Positions 9,889-20,700 of a DNA stretch of 64,000 bases are shown here, in pieces; positions within the stretch are counted from its first letter, which is position 1; every line of letters starts with the position of its first letter. Made by a program: the position numbers and the translations under genes. The notes beneath the pieces are model-generated. The model searched no databases. It was not told the DNA's origin and was given only the letters and a program-made list of their open reading frames with translations. This stretch comes from Flavobacterium hydrophilum (GTDB lineage: Bacteria; Bacteroidota; Bacteroidia; Flavobacteriales; Flavobacteriaceae). Location: positions 1,612,001 to 1,676,000 of the forward strand of contig NZ_QJHL01000001.1 of the NCBI RefSeq assembly GCF_003202405.1. Reading direction: 5' to 3'.

Positions 9889-11568
9889 ATGATAAAAAAT
9901 AAAATCCTGATTTTAGGAGTTCTGTTCTCTGCTATTTTTAGCAGTAACACTACCATGGCTCAAAATGCTAAAACACAAAGCAATTTATCAGAGAATAATC
10001 TTCCTTTCAATATGCCAAAAGTACAGATCCCGGTATTTAAGGCAGATACTTTGAATATTGCAGATTTTGGAGCTGTACCAAATTCTGAAAAATTAGCTAC
10101 AAAAGCAATTAATGAAGCCATCAAAAAATGTTCCGGGTCGGGCGGGGGAGTAGTCGTTATTCCTTCCGGTATGTGGACAACCGGTCCTATTTATATGAAA
10201 AGCAATGTGAATCTGCATGCAAAAAATGGTGCTTATATTTTGTTTACAAGCGATTTAGACCAATACCAATTGATTCAATCCTATTTTGAAGGTAATAAGG
10301 TTATGCGATGTGAATCTCCTATTATGGGAGTTGACTTAGAAAATGTCGCTATTACCGGAGAAGGAATATTTGATGGAAATGGCTCAAAATGGAGACCTGT
10401 GAAAATCAGTAAGATGAGTGAAGGGCAATGGAAAGAACTCGTGAATTCAGGCGGAGTACTTTCTAAAGACCGTAAAACATGGTACCCTTCAGAAGAGGCT
10501 CTTGTCGGAAATGAACAAAAAGAAAAGCTTCCGAAAACACCAACGGTTGAAAACATGAAACCTTACAAACAGGCGCTTCGTCCGGTAATGGTAAGCTTTG
10601 TGAATTGCAAAAAACTGCTGCTGGACGGTGTCACTTTTCAGAATTCACCTGCGTGGAATGTGAATCCGCTGATGTGTGAAAACGTGACTTTAAGCAATCT
10701 GAACATTCGAAATCCATGGTATTCCCAAAACGGTGACGGACTTGATCTCGAATCCTGCCGAATCGGTACGGTAACCAATTGTCGTTTTGATGTTGGGGAT
10801 GATGCAATCTGCATAAAATCAGGAAAAGATGAAGAAGGACGCAAACGCGGCAAACCAACAGAATTATTTGTCATTACCAACTGTGTCGTTTATCACGCTC
10901 ATGGCGGATTTGTAATTGGCAGTGAAATGTCTGGCGGGGTACGAAATTTATTTGTCAAAAATCTAACATTTATTGGCACTGATTGTGGATTGCGTTTCAA
11001 ATCAACCCGCGGTCGTGGAGGTGTGGTCGAAAATATTTGGGTAGAAGATATCAGAATGACTAATATTCCAACAGAAGCTATTCGTTTCGAGATGTTTTAT
11101 TTCGATAAATCGGCGACTGAAGACCCTATAACAGGTGAAATGGTGGTGCAAAAGATTCCTGTAGCAGAGACAACACCTGTTTTCAAAAATATGTATTTCA
11201 ACAATATTTATGTAGACGGAGCTAAACAGGCAGTAAAGATTATGGGAATCCCTGAAATGCCTGTAGAAAACATACAATTCAAAAATATGATTCTCAGATC
11301 AGATGCGGGAATTCAGCTAAATTATGCTTCGAATATTCAATTTGATAATGTGGATTTAAAACTCACAAAATCCGGTACCGCAACGAGACTTTTCAGCAGC
11401 CAGAATATCAATTTCAAAAAATTTGGCACCACCGGAGAAAATCAGGTGTTTTTAGTGGGCGGAAATTCAACTAAAGATATAAATGTCAATATGTACAACA
11501 GAAAATTAAGTGCAAAAGACCTAAAAGTCATGGAATCAATTAAAAATCAGGTTAAAATAATTGATTAA
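9889..11568 (+). CDS. GH28 polygalacturonase/rhamnogalacturonase-type pectinase
   Basis: Hydrolyses alpha-1,4-galacturonosyl linkages (endo or exo mode not resolvable). A signal peptide (residues 1-25) precedes a right-handed beta-helix. The GH28 active site motifs appear in order: NGDGLDLESC (NxD), VGDDAICIKSGKD (DD), AHGGFVIGSEMSGGVRNL (GHG-like) and GLRFKSTRGRGG (RxK). All acidic residues expected for catalysis are present. It follows GH105 closely and is probably co-transcribed; the next gene is 270 bases away behind a palindromic element. Confidence 0.93.
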   Translation: MIKNKILILGVLFSAIFSSNTTMAQNAKTQSNLSENNLPFNMPKVQIPVFKADTLNIADFGAVPNSEKLATKAINEAIKKCSGSGGGVVVIPSGMWTTGPIYMKSNVNLHAKNGAYILFTSDLDQYQLIQSYFEGNKVMRCESPIMGVDLENVAITGEGIFDGNGSKWRPVKISKMSEGQWKELVNSGGVLSKDRKTWYPSEEALVGNEQKEKLPKTPTVENMKPYKQALRPVMVSFVNCKKLLLDGVTFQNSPAWNVNPLMCENVTLSNLNIRNPWYSQNGDGLDLESCRIGTVTNCRFDVGDDAICIKSGKDEEGRKRGKPTELFVITNCVVYHAHGGFVIGSEMSGGVRNLFVKNLTFIGTDCGLRFKSTRGRGGVVENIWVEDIRMTNIPTEAIRFEMFYFDKSATEDPITGEMVVQKIPVAETTPVFKNMYFNNIYVDGAKQAVKIMGIPEMPVENIQFKNMILRSDAGIQLNYASNIQFDNVDLKLTKSGTATRLFSSQNINFKKFGTTGENQVFLVGGNSTKDINVNMYNRKLSAKDLKVMESIKNQVKIID

Positions 11569-11630
11569 TCCTTAGTGATTAGCTCTAAAGTTTAGGAGTA
11601 TTATAAAATATTAAAGATATCATTTCGAGT

Positions 11631-11725
11631 GCTTTTGTGTAGAGACAAAAAATGTATCGAAAACTGTTTTGATAGTTTACTGCTTTCGATACAATCCCGT
11701 CTTTGGGCGGGATTACTCGAACTGA
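11631..11725. repeat. Nested palindromic intergenic element
   Basis: TTCGAGT (from 11634) pairs with ACTCGAA (to 11721). Inside it GTATCGAAA pairs with TTTCGATAC and AATCCCG with CGGGATT. The nested hairpins resemble mobile REP/BIME-like units and may act as a terminator downstream of the GH28 gene. Confidence 0.65.
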
Positions 11726-11840
11726 TGAAAATGTATCATCAAATTAATCAAAATCTAATGAATTAAATTACGAATACATCTTTCTCCGAGATTAAAATTG
11801 GAGCAGGAAAATAAGTTACTAACTAAAAACCAAACCACAA

Positions 11841-14800
11841 ATGAAAAAACAATACTTTATGTTCTTGTTACTGCTGCTATTTTCAGTAATGGGATTTTCG
11901 CAAACAATTCAAAAAATTGAAGCAGAAGCTTTTAATGAAGCTTCGGGAGCAAAAGCAGAAAATAATGCGGCACTTTCCGGAGGCAAAAATGTTGGATATA
12001 TTAAAAATAATACCTGGATAAAATTCGCCGGACATGTATTTAATCAATACGATACTAGTTTTAATATTTTAGCAGCAGGAGCGACCGGAGGAACGATTGA
12101 GTTACGATTGGACTCTGCTGCCGGAACTTTAATAGGAACTGTCACAATAAGCGGATCAACTGGATTTAGCGATTACAAAAAGTTTTCGACTGGAATTACA
12201 CCAACAACCGGTACACATGATTTATATCTGGTTTTTAAGCATCCAACAAATACTGGTTATCTGTTTAATTTAGATTATTTAGAAAAAGTAACGACTATTC
12301 CGGGTGCTATTACTTATACTCTGGCAACTAACGTGAGTCCTGCGGCATCGGGTACAGTTTCTTTGAATCCCGGGGGAGTTAATTTTGTTGATGGAACGGC
12401 AATTACAGTAACCGCAAATAAAAACTTTGGTTATAATTTTGTTAGATGGACAGATGGCAACGGAAATCCTGTTTCAACAGCAAATCCATATACTTTTACG
12501 ATCACTTCAAATGCAACTCTTGTTGCAGAATATGCAGCAGTGAATACGTATACCTTAAACGTAAATGTTGCAGGAGCATTTGGCTTAGGCGAATATACGG
12601 TTTCTCCTGCCGGTAAAGATGGTGCATTCTCTGTTTACGAAACAGGAACAAATGTTACCATTACAGCGGTTGAAAATGATATTATTAAATTCAATAACTG
12701 GTCAGACGGATCAACAGCTTTAAGTACTTCGGTAACAATGACTGAAAACAAATCTGTTACTGGTACTTATGATAATGCAACATTTATCGCGGGCTGGACA
12801 TTTAAAAACGATCAGTATGCGAATCCAAGAATTGCCGAATTATATTCGAAAGTTGAAAACAAACCTGAGTTATCTGCTTATAATGTAACAGATAATGTTT
12901 TTGCCCCAAATGTGAGATTGCAAAACAGAGGTGGAAAAAATGGTTTCTGTGTTTGGAATACCGTTAGAGGCGATTTTTTCTATTTTATGACCTCTTTTTC
13001 AACAGTAGGATATAAAAATATTAATGTTTCATCAGGGCTTATTGGTTACTATTATGGCTGTGACGAATGGACTTTTCAATATTCACTTGATGGTGTAAAC
13101 TTTCAGAATATCTCCGCTTTAACTACAATAAATACAGGTTCGGTTACGCCAATCGGAGGAATATTGCCGCTTGAAGCAGAAGGAAAAGAAAAAATATATC
13201 TGAGATGGTTTCCAAATGTGAACGGACCAAAACACGGAAGTGCAACTGATGTAACAGCAACAGTTTTGTCTAATGTGATGGTCAAAGCAGAAGAAGTTTT
13301 AGTTTCGGATGCAATTGCTCCGGTACTTTTGTCTTCGCTTCCTGCAAATGCTTCAACTACGGTTGGCGCCAGCGGAAATATTATTCTTAATTATGATGAA
13401 AAAGTGAAGTTAGGTACAGGATTGGCAACACTTAACGGTAAAAATTTAACTGCGGAATTTGTAAATAAAACAGTAAAATTCAGCTATTTCGGATTAGACT
13501 ATAATACACAATATACTTTCACATTGCCTGCAGGATTCGTGACTGATCTTTCAGGCAATAATGCACCAGCGGTTAACCTTTCTTTCAAAACAATGGAAAA
13601 ACCAATTCCTGCTAAACGTGCTTTCGATTTAATTGTTGATGCGAATGCAACGTCAGATCAGGTTACTTCAGGTAAATATGTAAAAACAATTGCCGAAGCA
13701 TTTACGAAAGCACCTTCTAATTCATCAACAAGATTTTTGGTGCTAATTACTAACGGTACTTATAATCTTGGTGGCGATGGTACAAATCCACAGGGAATCG
13801 TACTGCAGCTTCCTTCAGGAAAAAATAATGTATCCTTGATTGCCCAGTCAAAAGACAAAGTGATTCTTCAGGGAAATCCGGGTCAGGGAATTAAAAATCC
13901 TGTTCTTTCAATTGAAGCCAATGACTTATATATGGAAAACATAATAATTGAGCATAAAGACGGAGTGGTTAATTCTGGTCAGAAACCTGCACTTAACCCT
14001 GCCGGAGACAGAAATGTTTATAACGGAATCAAGCTTCGAAGCAAACAGGATACTCAGGTTACAGGCGGAAACAGAAGTTTTTACTACAAATCGACAATCG
14101 AAGGTGATGTAGATTTTATTTGTGGAGGAGGAACACACTGGTTTGAAGAGTGCAAACTTGTTTCTGTTGCAAGTGGTTATTTAGTTGCTCCAAATCACAC
14201 TGCTGATGTTCAGTATGGCTATATTTTCAATAATAATACGATTACAGCTGCTACAAGTTATTATTTAGGACGTCCGTGGCAAAATGCTCCAAGGGCAGTT
14301 TATCTGAATACCACAATGGTAAACGAACCGAATACATTAGGCTGGGCAAGCATGGGAACATTACCGGCACTTTTTGCAGAATACAATAGTGTAAATGGAA
14401 GTGGAGTAGCGGTTAATACAGCCAACAGAACCAATGTGTTTTCAGTAAGTGGTGTTAATCAGACAGGAAATTATAATCCAATTTTAACCAAAGCACAAGC
14501 AGATCAATATACCATAGAGAATGTTTTGAGCGGAACAGACAAATGGGATCCTCGTTTGGTAGTAGAACAAATTGCAGCACCTTCGAATCTTACTTTTACA
14601 GGAAACAATACCCTGAAATGGGACAATAACCAGTATGCGATTTGTTATGTTGTGAGCAAAGACGGCAAGATAATCGACATTACAACAAATGCAGCTTATG
14701 TGGATAATGCTGCAGCTGCGGGGACTCATGAATACACGGTACAAGCAGTGAATGAATATGGCGGATTGAGTGTTGTGAGTGCTATTAGCGCAACGTTGGG

Positions 14801-15062
14801 ATTAGGAAATGTAAACGAATCTAATGCGATAACTGCTTATCCAATACCAACAAAAGATATTGTAAACCTCACATTACCGGAAGGAATTGGAAGTTTAAAT
14901 TATGAAGTTTATTCTGTTCAGGGACAAAAAGTCAAAAAAGGCGTGTTGGAAAGCAATACATCCCGTTCCATAGATATAAGCATGTTAAATCCTGGGCTTT
15001 ACATTATCAGTATGAAAAATGCAGCAGGAGCAGTTTATAAAATAAAAGTGATTAAAAACTAA
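11841..15062 (+). CDS. Multidomain CE8 pectin methylesterase, T9SS-exported
   Basis: De-esterifies methylated galacturonan so that lyases and GH28 can act. Order of parts: signal peptide (1-20), CBM6-like galactose/uronan-binding module (about 22-150), two InlB-type repeats (about 155-312), a beta-rich unassigned domain (about 315-490), an Ig-like Big_5 domain (about 495-590), a CE8 pectinesterase beta-helix (about 595-900), an FN3-like domain, and a Por secretion tail (about 1000-1073, starting AYPIPTKDIVNL). Catalytic segments are KQDTQV, GDVDFICGGG (nucleophile Asp) and LGRPW. The next gene starts 10 bases on and shares the N-terminal modules. Confidence 0.92.
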   Translation: MKKQYFMFLLLLLFSVMGFSQTIQKIEAEAFNEASGAKAENNAALSGGKNVGYIKNNTWIKFAGHVFNQYDTSFNILAAGATGGTIELRLDSAAGTLIGTVTISGSTGFSDYKKFSTGITPTTGTHDLYLVFKHPTNTGYLFNLDYLEKVTTIPGAITYTLATNVSPAASGTVSLNPGGVNFVDGTAITVTANKNFGYNFVRWTDGNGNPVSTANPYTFTITSNATLVAEYAAVNTYTLNVNVAGAFGLGEYTVSPAGKDGAFSVYETGTNVTITAVENDIIKFNNWSDGSTALSTSVTMTENKSVTGTYDNATFIAGWTFKNDQYANPRIAELYSKVENKPELSAYNVTDNVFAPNVRLQNRGGKNGFCVWNTVRGDFFYFMTSFSTVGYKNINVSSGLIGYYYGCDEWTFQYSLDGVNFQNISALTTINTGSVTPIGGILPLEAEGKEKIYLRWFPNVNGPKHGSATDVTATVLSNVMVKAEEVLVSDAIAPVLLSSLPANASTTVGASGNIILNYDEKVKLGTGLATLNGKNLTAEFVNKTVKFSYFGLDYNTQYTFTLPAGFVTDLSGNNAPAVNLSFKTMEKPIPAKRAFDLIVDANATSDQVTSGKYVKTIAEAFTKAPSNSSTRFLVLITNGTYNLGGDGTNPQGIVLQLPSGKNNVSLIAQSKDKVILQGNPGQGIKNPVLSIEANDLYMENIIIEHKDGVVNSGQKPALNPAGDRNVYNGIKLRSKQDTQVTGGNRSFYYKSTIEGDVDFICGGGTHWFEECKLVSVASGYLVAPNHTADVQYGYIFNNNTITAATSYYLGRPWQNAPRAVYLNTTMVNEPNTLGWASMGTLPALFAEYNSVNGSGVAVNTANRTNVFSVSGVNQTGNYNPILTKAQADQYTIENVLSGTDKWDPRLVVEQIAAPSNLTFTGNNTLKWDNNQYAICYVVSKDGKIIDITTNAAYVDNAAAAGTHEYTVQAVNEYGGLSVVSAISATLGLGNVNESNAITAYPIPTKDIVNLTLPEGIGSLNYEVYSVQGQKVKKGVLESNTSRSIDISMLNPGLYIISMKNAAGAVYKIKVIKN

Positions 15063-15072
15063 AACGCTAAAG

Positions 15073-17655
15073 ATGAACAAACAATTATATAGTACGCTAT
15101 TGCTGATGTTATTTTCGGTAATAGGATTTTCGCAAACCACCCAACGGCTTGAAGCTGAAAATTATAGTACCTCCAGTGGAGTATCTATTGAAACGAATGC
15201 TGCTCTCTCCGGAGGTAAAAATATCGGAAATTGTAAAAATGGAAACTGGATTAGATTTGCCGGACATGTCTTTAATCAATATGATACCCGTTTTGATATC
15301 GCTGCAGCCAGCAGAACGCAAACCGGATCACCAACTGTTGGAACTTTGGCCGGTACTGTTGAAATAAGAACAGATGCAGTTAATGGGACTTTAATTGGTA
15401 CAGCCAATATTAACACGACTTCAACTGGGAATTGGACAACCTATCAAATTGTTTCTGTTGCAATAGCGCAGACAACTGGTACACACGATTTGTATTTTGT
15501 ATTTAAACCTGTCACCGGAAATACGTATGTAGGTAATTTTGATTATTTTGAAAAAGTGACTGATAACTCCAATGTTGCCATCCATACTTTGACAACCGGT
15601 ACAAACCCAGCCTCTGCCGGAAGTATTTCTTCTGCTCAGCCAGGAACTCAGTTTGTTGATGGAACGTCAATTACACTTACAGCAACTCCTAACTTTGGAT
15701 ATAATTTTGCGCGTTGGGTAGATGGTAATGGAAATCCAATTGCAACGGCTAACCCGGTTACATTTAATATCACTTCAAATACCACTTATGTGGCAGAATT
15801 TAAAGTAGCTAATACGCCCACAATATCTTATGTAAACTCAATTGGAGCTACGAGTTTGACAGGCTTAACTCCAATTGCTTATACAGAAGGAACTTCCATA
15901 ACCTTGCCAGTTCCATCAGTCATTGGTTACACTTTCTACGGATGGTCAACATCGCCAACAGTACCCAACACAATTAAAAAAATTGAATCAACGGCTACTG
16001 GTAATCAGATATTTTATGCTTTTTGGGGTGCGGCAGGAACAAACAGTAAAGATACTCCCGCGTTTCCCGGAGCAGAAGGGTATGGTAAATATGTGACTGG
16101 TGGCCGTGGCGGAAAATTGATTTATGTAACGAATTTAAACGACTCAGGAGCAGGTTCACTAAGAGATGCCATTAATCAGTCAGGTCCAAGAATTGTTGTT
16201 TTTAAAGTATCAGGTACGATTAAGCTCGAAAGTGAATTAAATATCACGGATAATATTACAATTGCAGGACAAACAGCTCCGGGCGGAGGAATCACCCTGA
16301 GAGATTATAATGTTAAGGTAAGAGGAAACAATATTATTGTTCGCTATTTACGTTTTAGAATGGGAGATGAAAAAAATGTAGAGAATGATGCATTGGGAGG
16401 ACGTTTCCAAAAAGATATTATAGTAGATCACTGCTCCATGAGCTGGTCAACAGACGAATGTGTTTCTTTTTATCAGAATGAAAATTTTACGCTTCAGTGG
16501 TGTATTATTTCCGAAAGTCTTCGAAATTCTGTTCACGGTAAGGGAGCTCACGGTTACGGTGGAGTATGGGGAGGAAGAAACGCTTCATTCCACCATAATT
16601 TATTAGCTCATCATGATAGCCGTAATCCAAGGTTAGGAGAATATGCAAACGATCCTTTTGCTTTAACCGATTTAGTAGATATACGTAATAATGTGATATA
16701 CAACTGGGGAGGTAATAGCTGTTACGGTGGAGATGCCATGAATGTTAATCTGATAAATAATTACTGGAAACCGGGTCCTGGAAGTTCTAATTCTACAAAA
16801 GAACGTATTTTGTCAACAGGAAGAAGCCTTGATACAACATCGCCATTGTATGGGATCTGGGGGAAATATTATGTAGACGGAAATTATGTAAACAACTCGA
16901 CGAGAGCTACTCAGGACAACTGGACGTTCGGTGTATTTAATCAGTTTCACGGCAGCCAGTTACCGGTAAGTGAAGCTAACAAAGACGAATTAAAAATTGA
17001 AACGCCACATGCATCTGGAGAAATCACAACGCATACAGCAGTAAAAGCGTATGAACTGGTGTTAGACCATGCGGGAGCAAATTTGTTCAGGGATGCAGTT
17101 GATTTAAGAGCTGTTAATGATACAAGATCCGGTACGGCATCTATCATGAATGGTGGTAACGGAAGCACAAACGGATACATTGATACCCAAATCGCTGCGG
17201 GTGGATGGCCAGTACTGCCAACTGAAACAGCGCCCGTTGATACTGACGGAGACGGTATGCCGGATACATGGGAAACAGAAAAAGGCCTAAATCCTTCTGT
17301 TGCCACAGATGGTAATCTAAAAACACTTGATGCAGGATATACCAATATTGAAGTTTACATCAATAGTATTGTAAAACAAATAACAGACAGTCAAAATGGA
17401 ACTTTGGGTGTAAATGAGTATTCGAAAAAAAATGATTTATTTTATGTTTATCCAACCGTTGGTAAAAATAAAATAACCTTGAAATCTATTGTAGATTACG
17501 ATACTGTAGCAATTATAAATCTTGCCGGACTCGTTGTAAAGAAAGTTGAAACAACCAGTACCGAAACCACTTTTTCAGTTAGTGATCTGACTGATGGAAT
17601 TTACATTGTTAAAAGCCAAAAGACAGGAATGACAACAAAAATAATTGTCAAATAA
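15073..17655 (+). CDS. Multidomain PL1 pectate lyase, T9SS-exported
   Basis: Cleaves polygalacturonate by beta-elimination. Order of parts: signal peptide, CBM6-like module (about 22-165), InlB-type repeat (about 165-250), a second repeat of Listeria-Bacteroides type (about 250-325), PL1 beta-helix (about 330-690), a calcium-binding DTDGDGMPD segment (about 710-720), and a type IX sorting domain (about 785-860). The lyase core begins at FPGAEGYGKYVTGGRGG and contains DHCSMSWSTDECVSFYQ and the HHDSRNPR block with the catalytic Arg. The first 100 residues are strikingly similar to the upstream methylesterase, so the pair looks like a module duplication. A terminator follows. Confidence 0.93.
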   Translation: MNKQLYSTLLLMLFSVIGFSQTTQRLEAENYSTSSGVSIETNAALSGGKNIGNCKNGNWIRFAGHVFNQYDTRFDIAAASRTQTGSPTVGTLAGTVEIRTDAVNGTLIGTANINTTSTGNWTTYQIVSVAIAQTTGTHDLYFVFKPVTGNTYVGNFDYFEKVTDNSNVAIHTLTTGTNPASAGSISSAQPGTQFVDGTSITLTATPNFGYNFARWVDGNGNPIATANPVTFNITSNTTYVAEFKVANTPTISYVNSIGATSLTGLTPIAYTEGTSITLPVPSVIGYTFYGWSTSPTVPNTIKKIESTATGNQIFYAFWGAAGTNSKDTPAFPGAEGYGKYVTGGRGGKLIYVTNLNDSGAGSLRDAINQSGPRIVVFKVSGTIKLESELNITDNITIAGQTAPGGGITLRDYNVKVRGNNIIVRYLRFRMGDEKNVENDALGGRFQKDIIVDHCSMSWSTDECVSFYQNENFTLQWCIISESLRNSVHGKGAHGYGGVWGGRNASFHHNLLAHHDSRNPRLGEYANDPFALTDLVDIRNNVIYNWGGNSCYGGDAMNVNLINNYWKPGPGSSNSTKERILSTGRSLDTTSPLYGIWGKYYVDGNYVNNSTRATQDNWTFGVFNQFHGSQLPVSEANKDELKIETPHASGEITTHTAVKAYELVLDHAGANLFRDAVDLRAVNDTRSGTASIMNGGNGSTNGYIDTQIAAGGWPVLPTETAPVDTDGDGMPDTWETEKGLNPSVATDGNLKTLDAGYTNIEVYINSIVKQITDSQNGTLGVNEYSKKNDLFYVYPTVGKNKITLKSIVDYDTVAIINLAGLVVKKVETTSTETTFSVSDLTDGIYIVKSQKTGMTTKIIVK

Positions 17656-17661
17656 ATTTTG

Positions 17662-17699
17662 AAAAGGGGACAAAGTTTCAAACTTCAGTCCCCTTTTTT
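17662..17699 (+). terminator. Intrinsic terminator after the pectate lyase gene
   Basis: GGGGAC pairs with GTCCCC, extended by AAAA/TTTT, and ends in a T run. It overlaps the TTG at 17659, so that TTG is not a plausible start for the next gene. Confidence 0.85.
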
Positions 17700-17799
17700 A
17701 AGAATATTTCAAGACCTTTATAGACTTTCAATAGTTATTAAAGTAAAACCTTTTAGCAATAATCGCCCCAATACCTTACCCAATTATACAATTAAGTTT

Positions 17800-20700
17800 A
17801 TGAGTAACACCCAAAAAAAGTTGAGATTTCTACCAGCAGTTTTGCTTATTTTTTTCTCTGTCACGACATTATTGGCACAAAAAAGAATGGTACAGGATAT
17901 ATCCAATAATGACTGGCAGCTATGGCTGGATCCAATGGCACAATGGCAAAATGATGTTTTATATGCACCACCCGCTAATATTAGAGCGTTGCCTGTAAAT
18001 TCGCCAACAGGAGGATGGCAGGCAATTGAAAAAGGAGAACGCAAAACCGTGCATCTTCCGGCCACAGTAGAAGAGTTTCACTGGGGGTGGAATAAAAATC
18101 CTTTTGGGGTTTCGGGGAATTATTTAGGAATTTCATGGTTTTCAACTGCAGTTAATGTGCCATCATCCATGAAAGGAAAACGAATTATACTGCATTTCGA
18201 AAGTGTCCGTTTCAGGGCAGAGGTATTTGTAAATCAAAAATTAGCAGGTTACGATTTAATTAACGGAACTCCTTTTGACGTTGATATAACCGATTATGTA
18301 ACAACCGGAAAATCAAATAAAATAGATGTTAGAATTACGGATCCAAACGGGAATTTCGATTGGAGAGACAGTTCAAATTATATGTGGGGCGATTATCGTA
18401 CCAATCCAACACACGGTTTTGGTGGAATTACCGGAAAAGTAAGTATTGTTGCTACTGACAATGTTTTTGTAAATGATATTTTCATCAAAAATAAGCCGGC
18501 AATCAATGAAATTGATGCTGAGATTTCATTAACCAATACTGCTTCAGAAGATTTTAGAGGAAACGTTTTATTACAAGTAAACGAAAGAAAATCAGGTAAA
18601 TCTGTTTGGGAAAAAAGTTTTTCGATTGAGGCTGTTAAAGGAGATAATGCATCTCAGTCATTTACAATTAAAGTAGATAACGCAAAATTTTGGGATGTTG
18701 ATAATCCGAATTTGTATGTGCTGAAAGCTTCGCTTAAAAAAGACAAAGAAGTAAAAGATATTGTAGAGAAAAAGTTTGGTTTCCGCTGGTTTGAAGTGAA
18801 AGAAATTGACGGCGACAAACAATTTTACCTGAACAACAAACGTATTGTAATAAGAACAGCAATATCCTGGGGTTTTTGGCCAGTAAACGGAATTGCACCA
18901 AGCGATGAACTGGCAAAAAAACAAATTACAGATGCTAAAGCCATAGGTTTGAATATGCTTAATTTTCATCGTACTATTGGTCAGACAAATGTTCTGGATT
19001 ATGCTGATGAAATGGGATTATTATATTTTCAGGAACCAGGGGGAAATCAATTTCCGGCCAATCAATTCAATCCTAAAACAGCATCAGAAAAGGAACAAGC
19101 TGATTTCTATTTTGCAGCACGAGATGAAAAGTTCTTCAGAATGATCAAGCGTGACAGAAGTCATCCTTCATTGGTTATCTATAATATGCACAATGAAAGA
19201 GGAGCAGAGCCACAGAAAAAAGACAGCTTACAGATGCTGGCCGGACACAAACTGGATCCAACCAGAATAATGACGTACAATTCGAGTAATGGAGCAATAA
19301 AAATGGGACCAGATCCGCGTTTTAAACTGCATTTGTTGCCTTATGACAATCAATTTTATAATTATGGATGGTTCGACCAACATCATGCCGGAGGACCTGG
19401 TGTGTATCATGATAACTTATACAGCAATCCAAAAAAGTATGCAAAATACACAGACAATAAAGCAGAAATCGTTTATTATGGTGAAGAAGGAGCAATAGGA
19501 ACGCCTCCAAGATTACAGTTAATCAGAGATGAAATTCTTAAAAAAGGTAAGGAAATAGGCTGGGAAAGTGACGATTATTTGAAATGGTACGATGCTTATG
19601 ATGACTTCCTGAAGAAAAATGATTTCCAAAAATCGTTTCCTAATGTAGACAGTCTTACCCGAAAAATGGGTAATGTATCTTTTTATTATCAGGGAAGAAC
19701 GATTGAAAATGTGCGAATCAATAATACGATAGATGGTTATGCTGTAAACGGCTGGGAAAGTATGAAGCTTGAAAACCATTCCGGAATTGTAGACAATTAC
19801 AGAAACCTCAAAGGAGATCCCGATCTGATTGCCCGTTATAACAAGCCTTTGTACATAGCTGTAAAACTAACCAATAAAGTTTTGTCTGTTAAAGATTCAA
19901 CTACTGTTGATTTTTTTATCGTGAACGAAAAAGACATTAAAGGAGCATTTGACCTAAAAGTTAAAGCAGTAAACGACAAAAAAGAAACGGTCTGGACAAA
20001 AACAATTCCTGTAAAAGTAAGCGGAGGAATTCAATACGGAGAATTACTGTCTTCTAAAAATACTTTTGTACCACAAACAGAAGGTTACACTAAAATTACG
20101 GCCGATTTGGTATCCAAAGAAAATGTTGTGATTGCCACAGGTAGTGATGAATTATTTGCCGTAAAACTGAACAAAGCTAAAATAACGTCTAATCTTGTAG
20201 TGGCTGACACTACCGGAATCCTTGCAAAATATTTCGATTCTGAAAAGATAGCCTACAAAGACTATAAAAAAGGAGAGCCATCAGGAAATTGTCTTGTTAT
20301 TGGAGCTTTCAAACCACAGCAGACAGGAAATCCATTGGTAACCGATTTATTGGAATGGGTAAATAACGGAAACACTGTGGTTATCGTCAATGACATAGAC
20401 ATCTGGGCAACTTATTTTGCCAAAAAAGAAGCCGCTGATTACAGAGGTTTTAAGACATTAGGAACATCCTGGTACGGCGGAAATTTTTTTGTAAAAGAAA
20501 CCAAATGGTTTGAAGGTCTGCCACAATCCTGTGTATTTAACTGGGAATACCAATGTTTTGCTACCTATAACAAAAACAGAATCGGATTGAGAATGTTCAA
20601 TGGCGAAACCATAGTAGGATGCGTCTCTGATCATAAACAGGAAGTATATTCTGCTTTAACCGTTATGCCTCACGGACGCGGAAAAATCATTTTCTGTGCA

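Noticed and set aside
17659..17799. N-terminal extension of the GH2-like protein from TTG 17659
   Set aside because: It overlaps a strong terminator and would bury the signal peptide; ATG 17800 is preferred.
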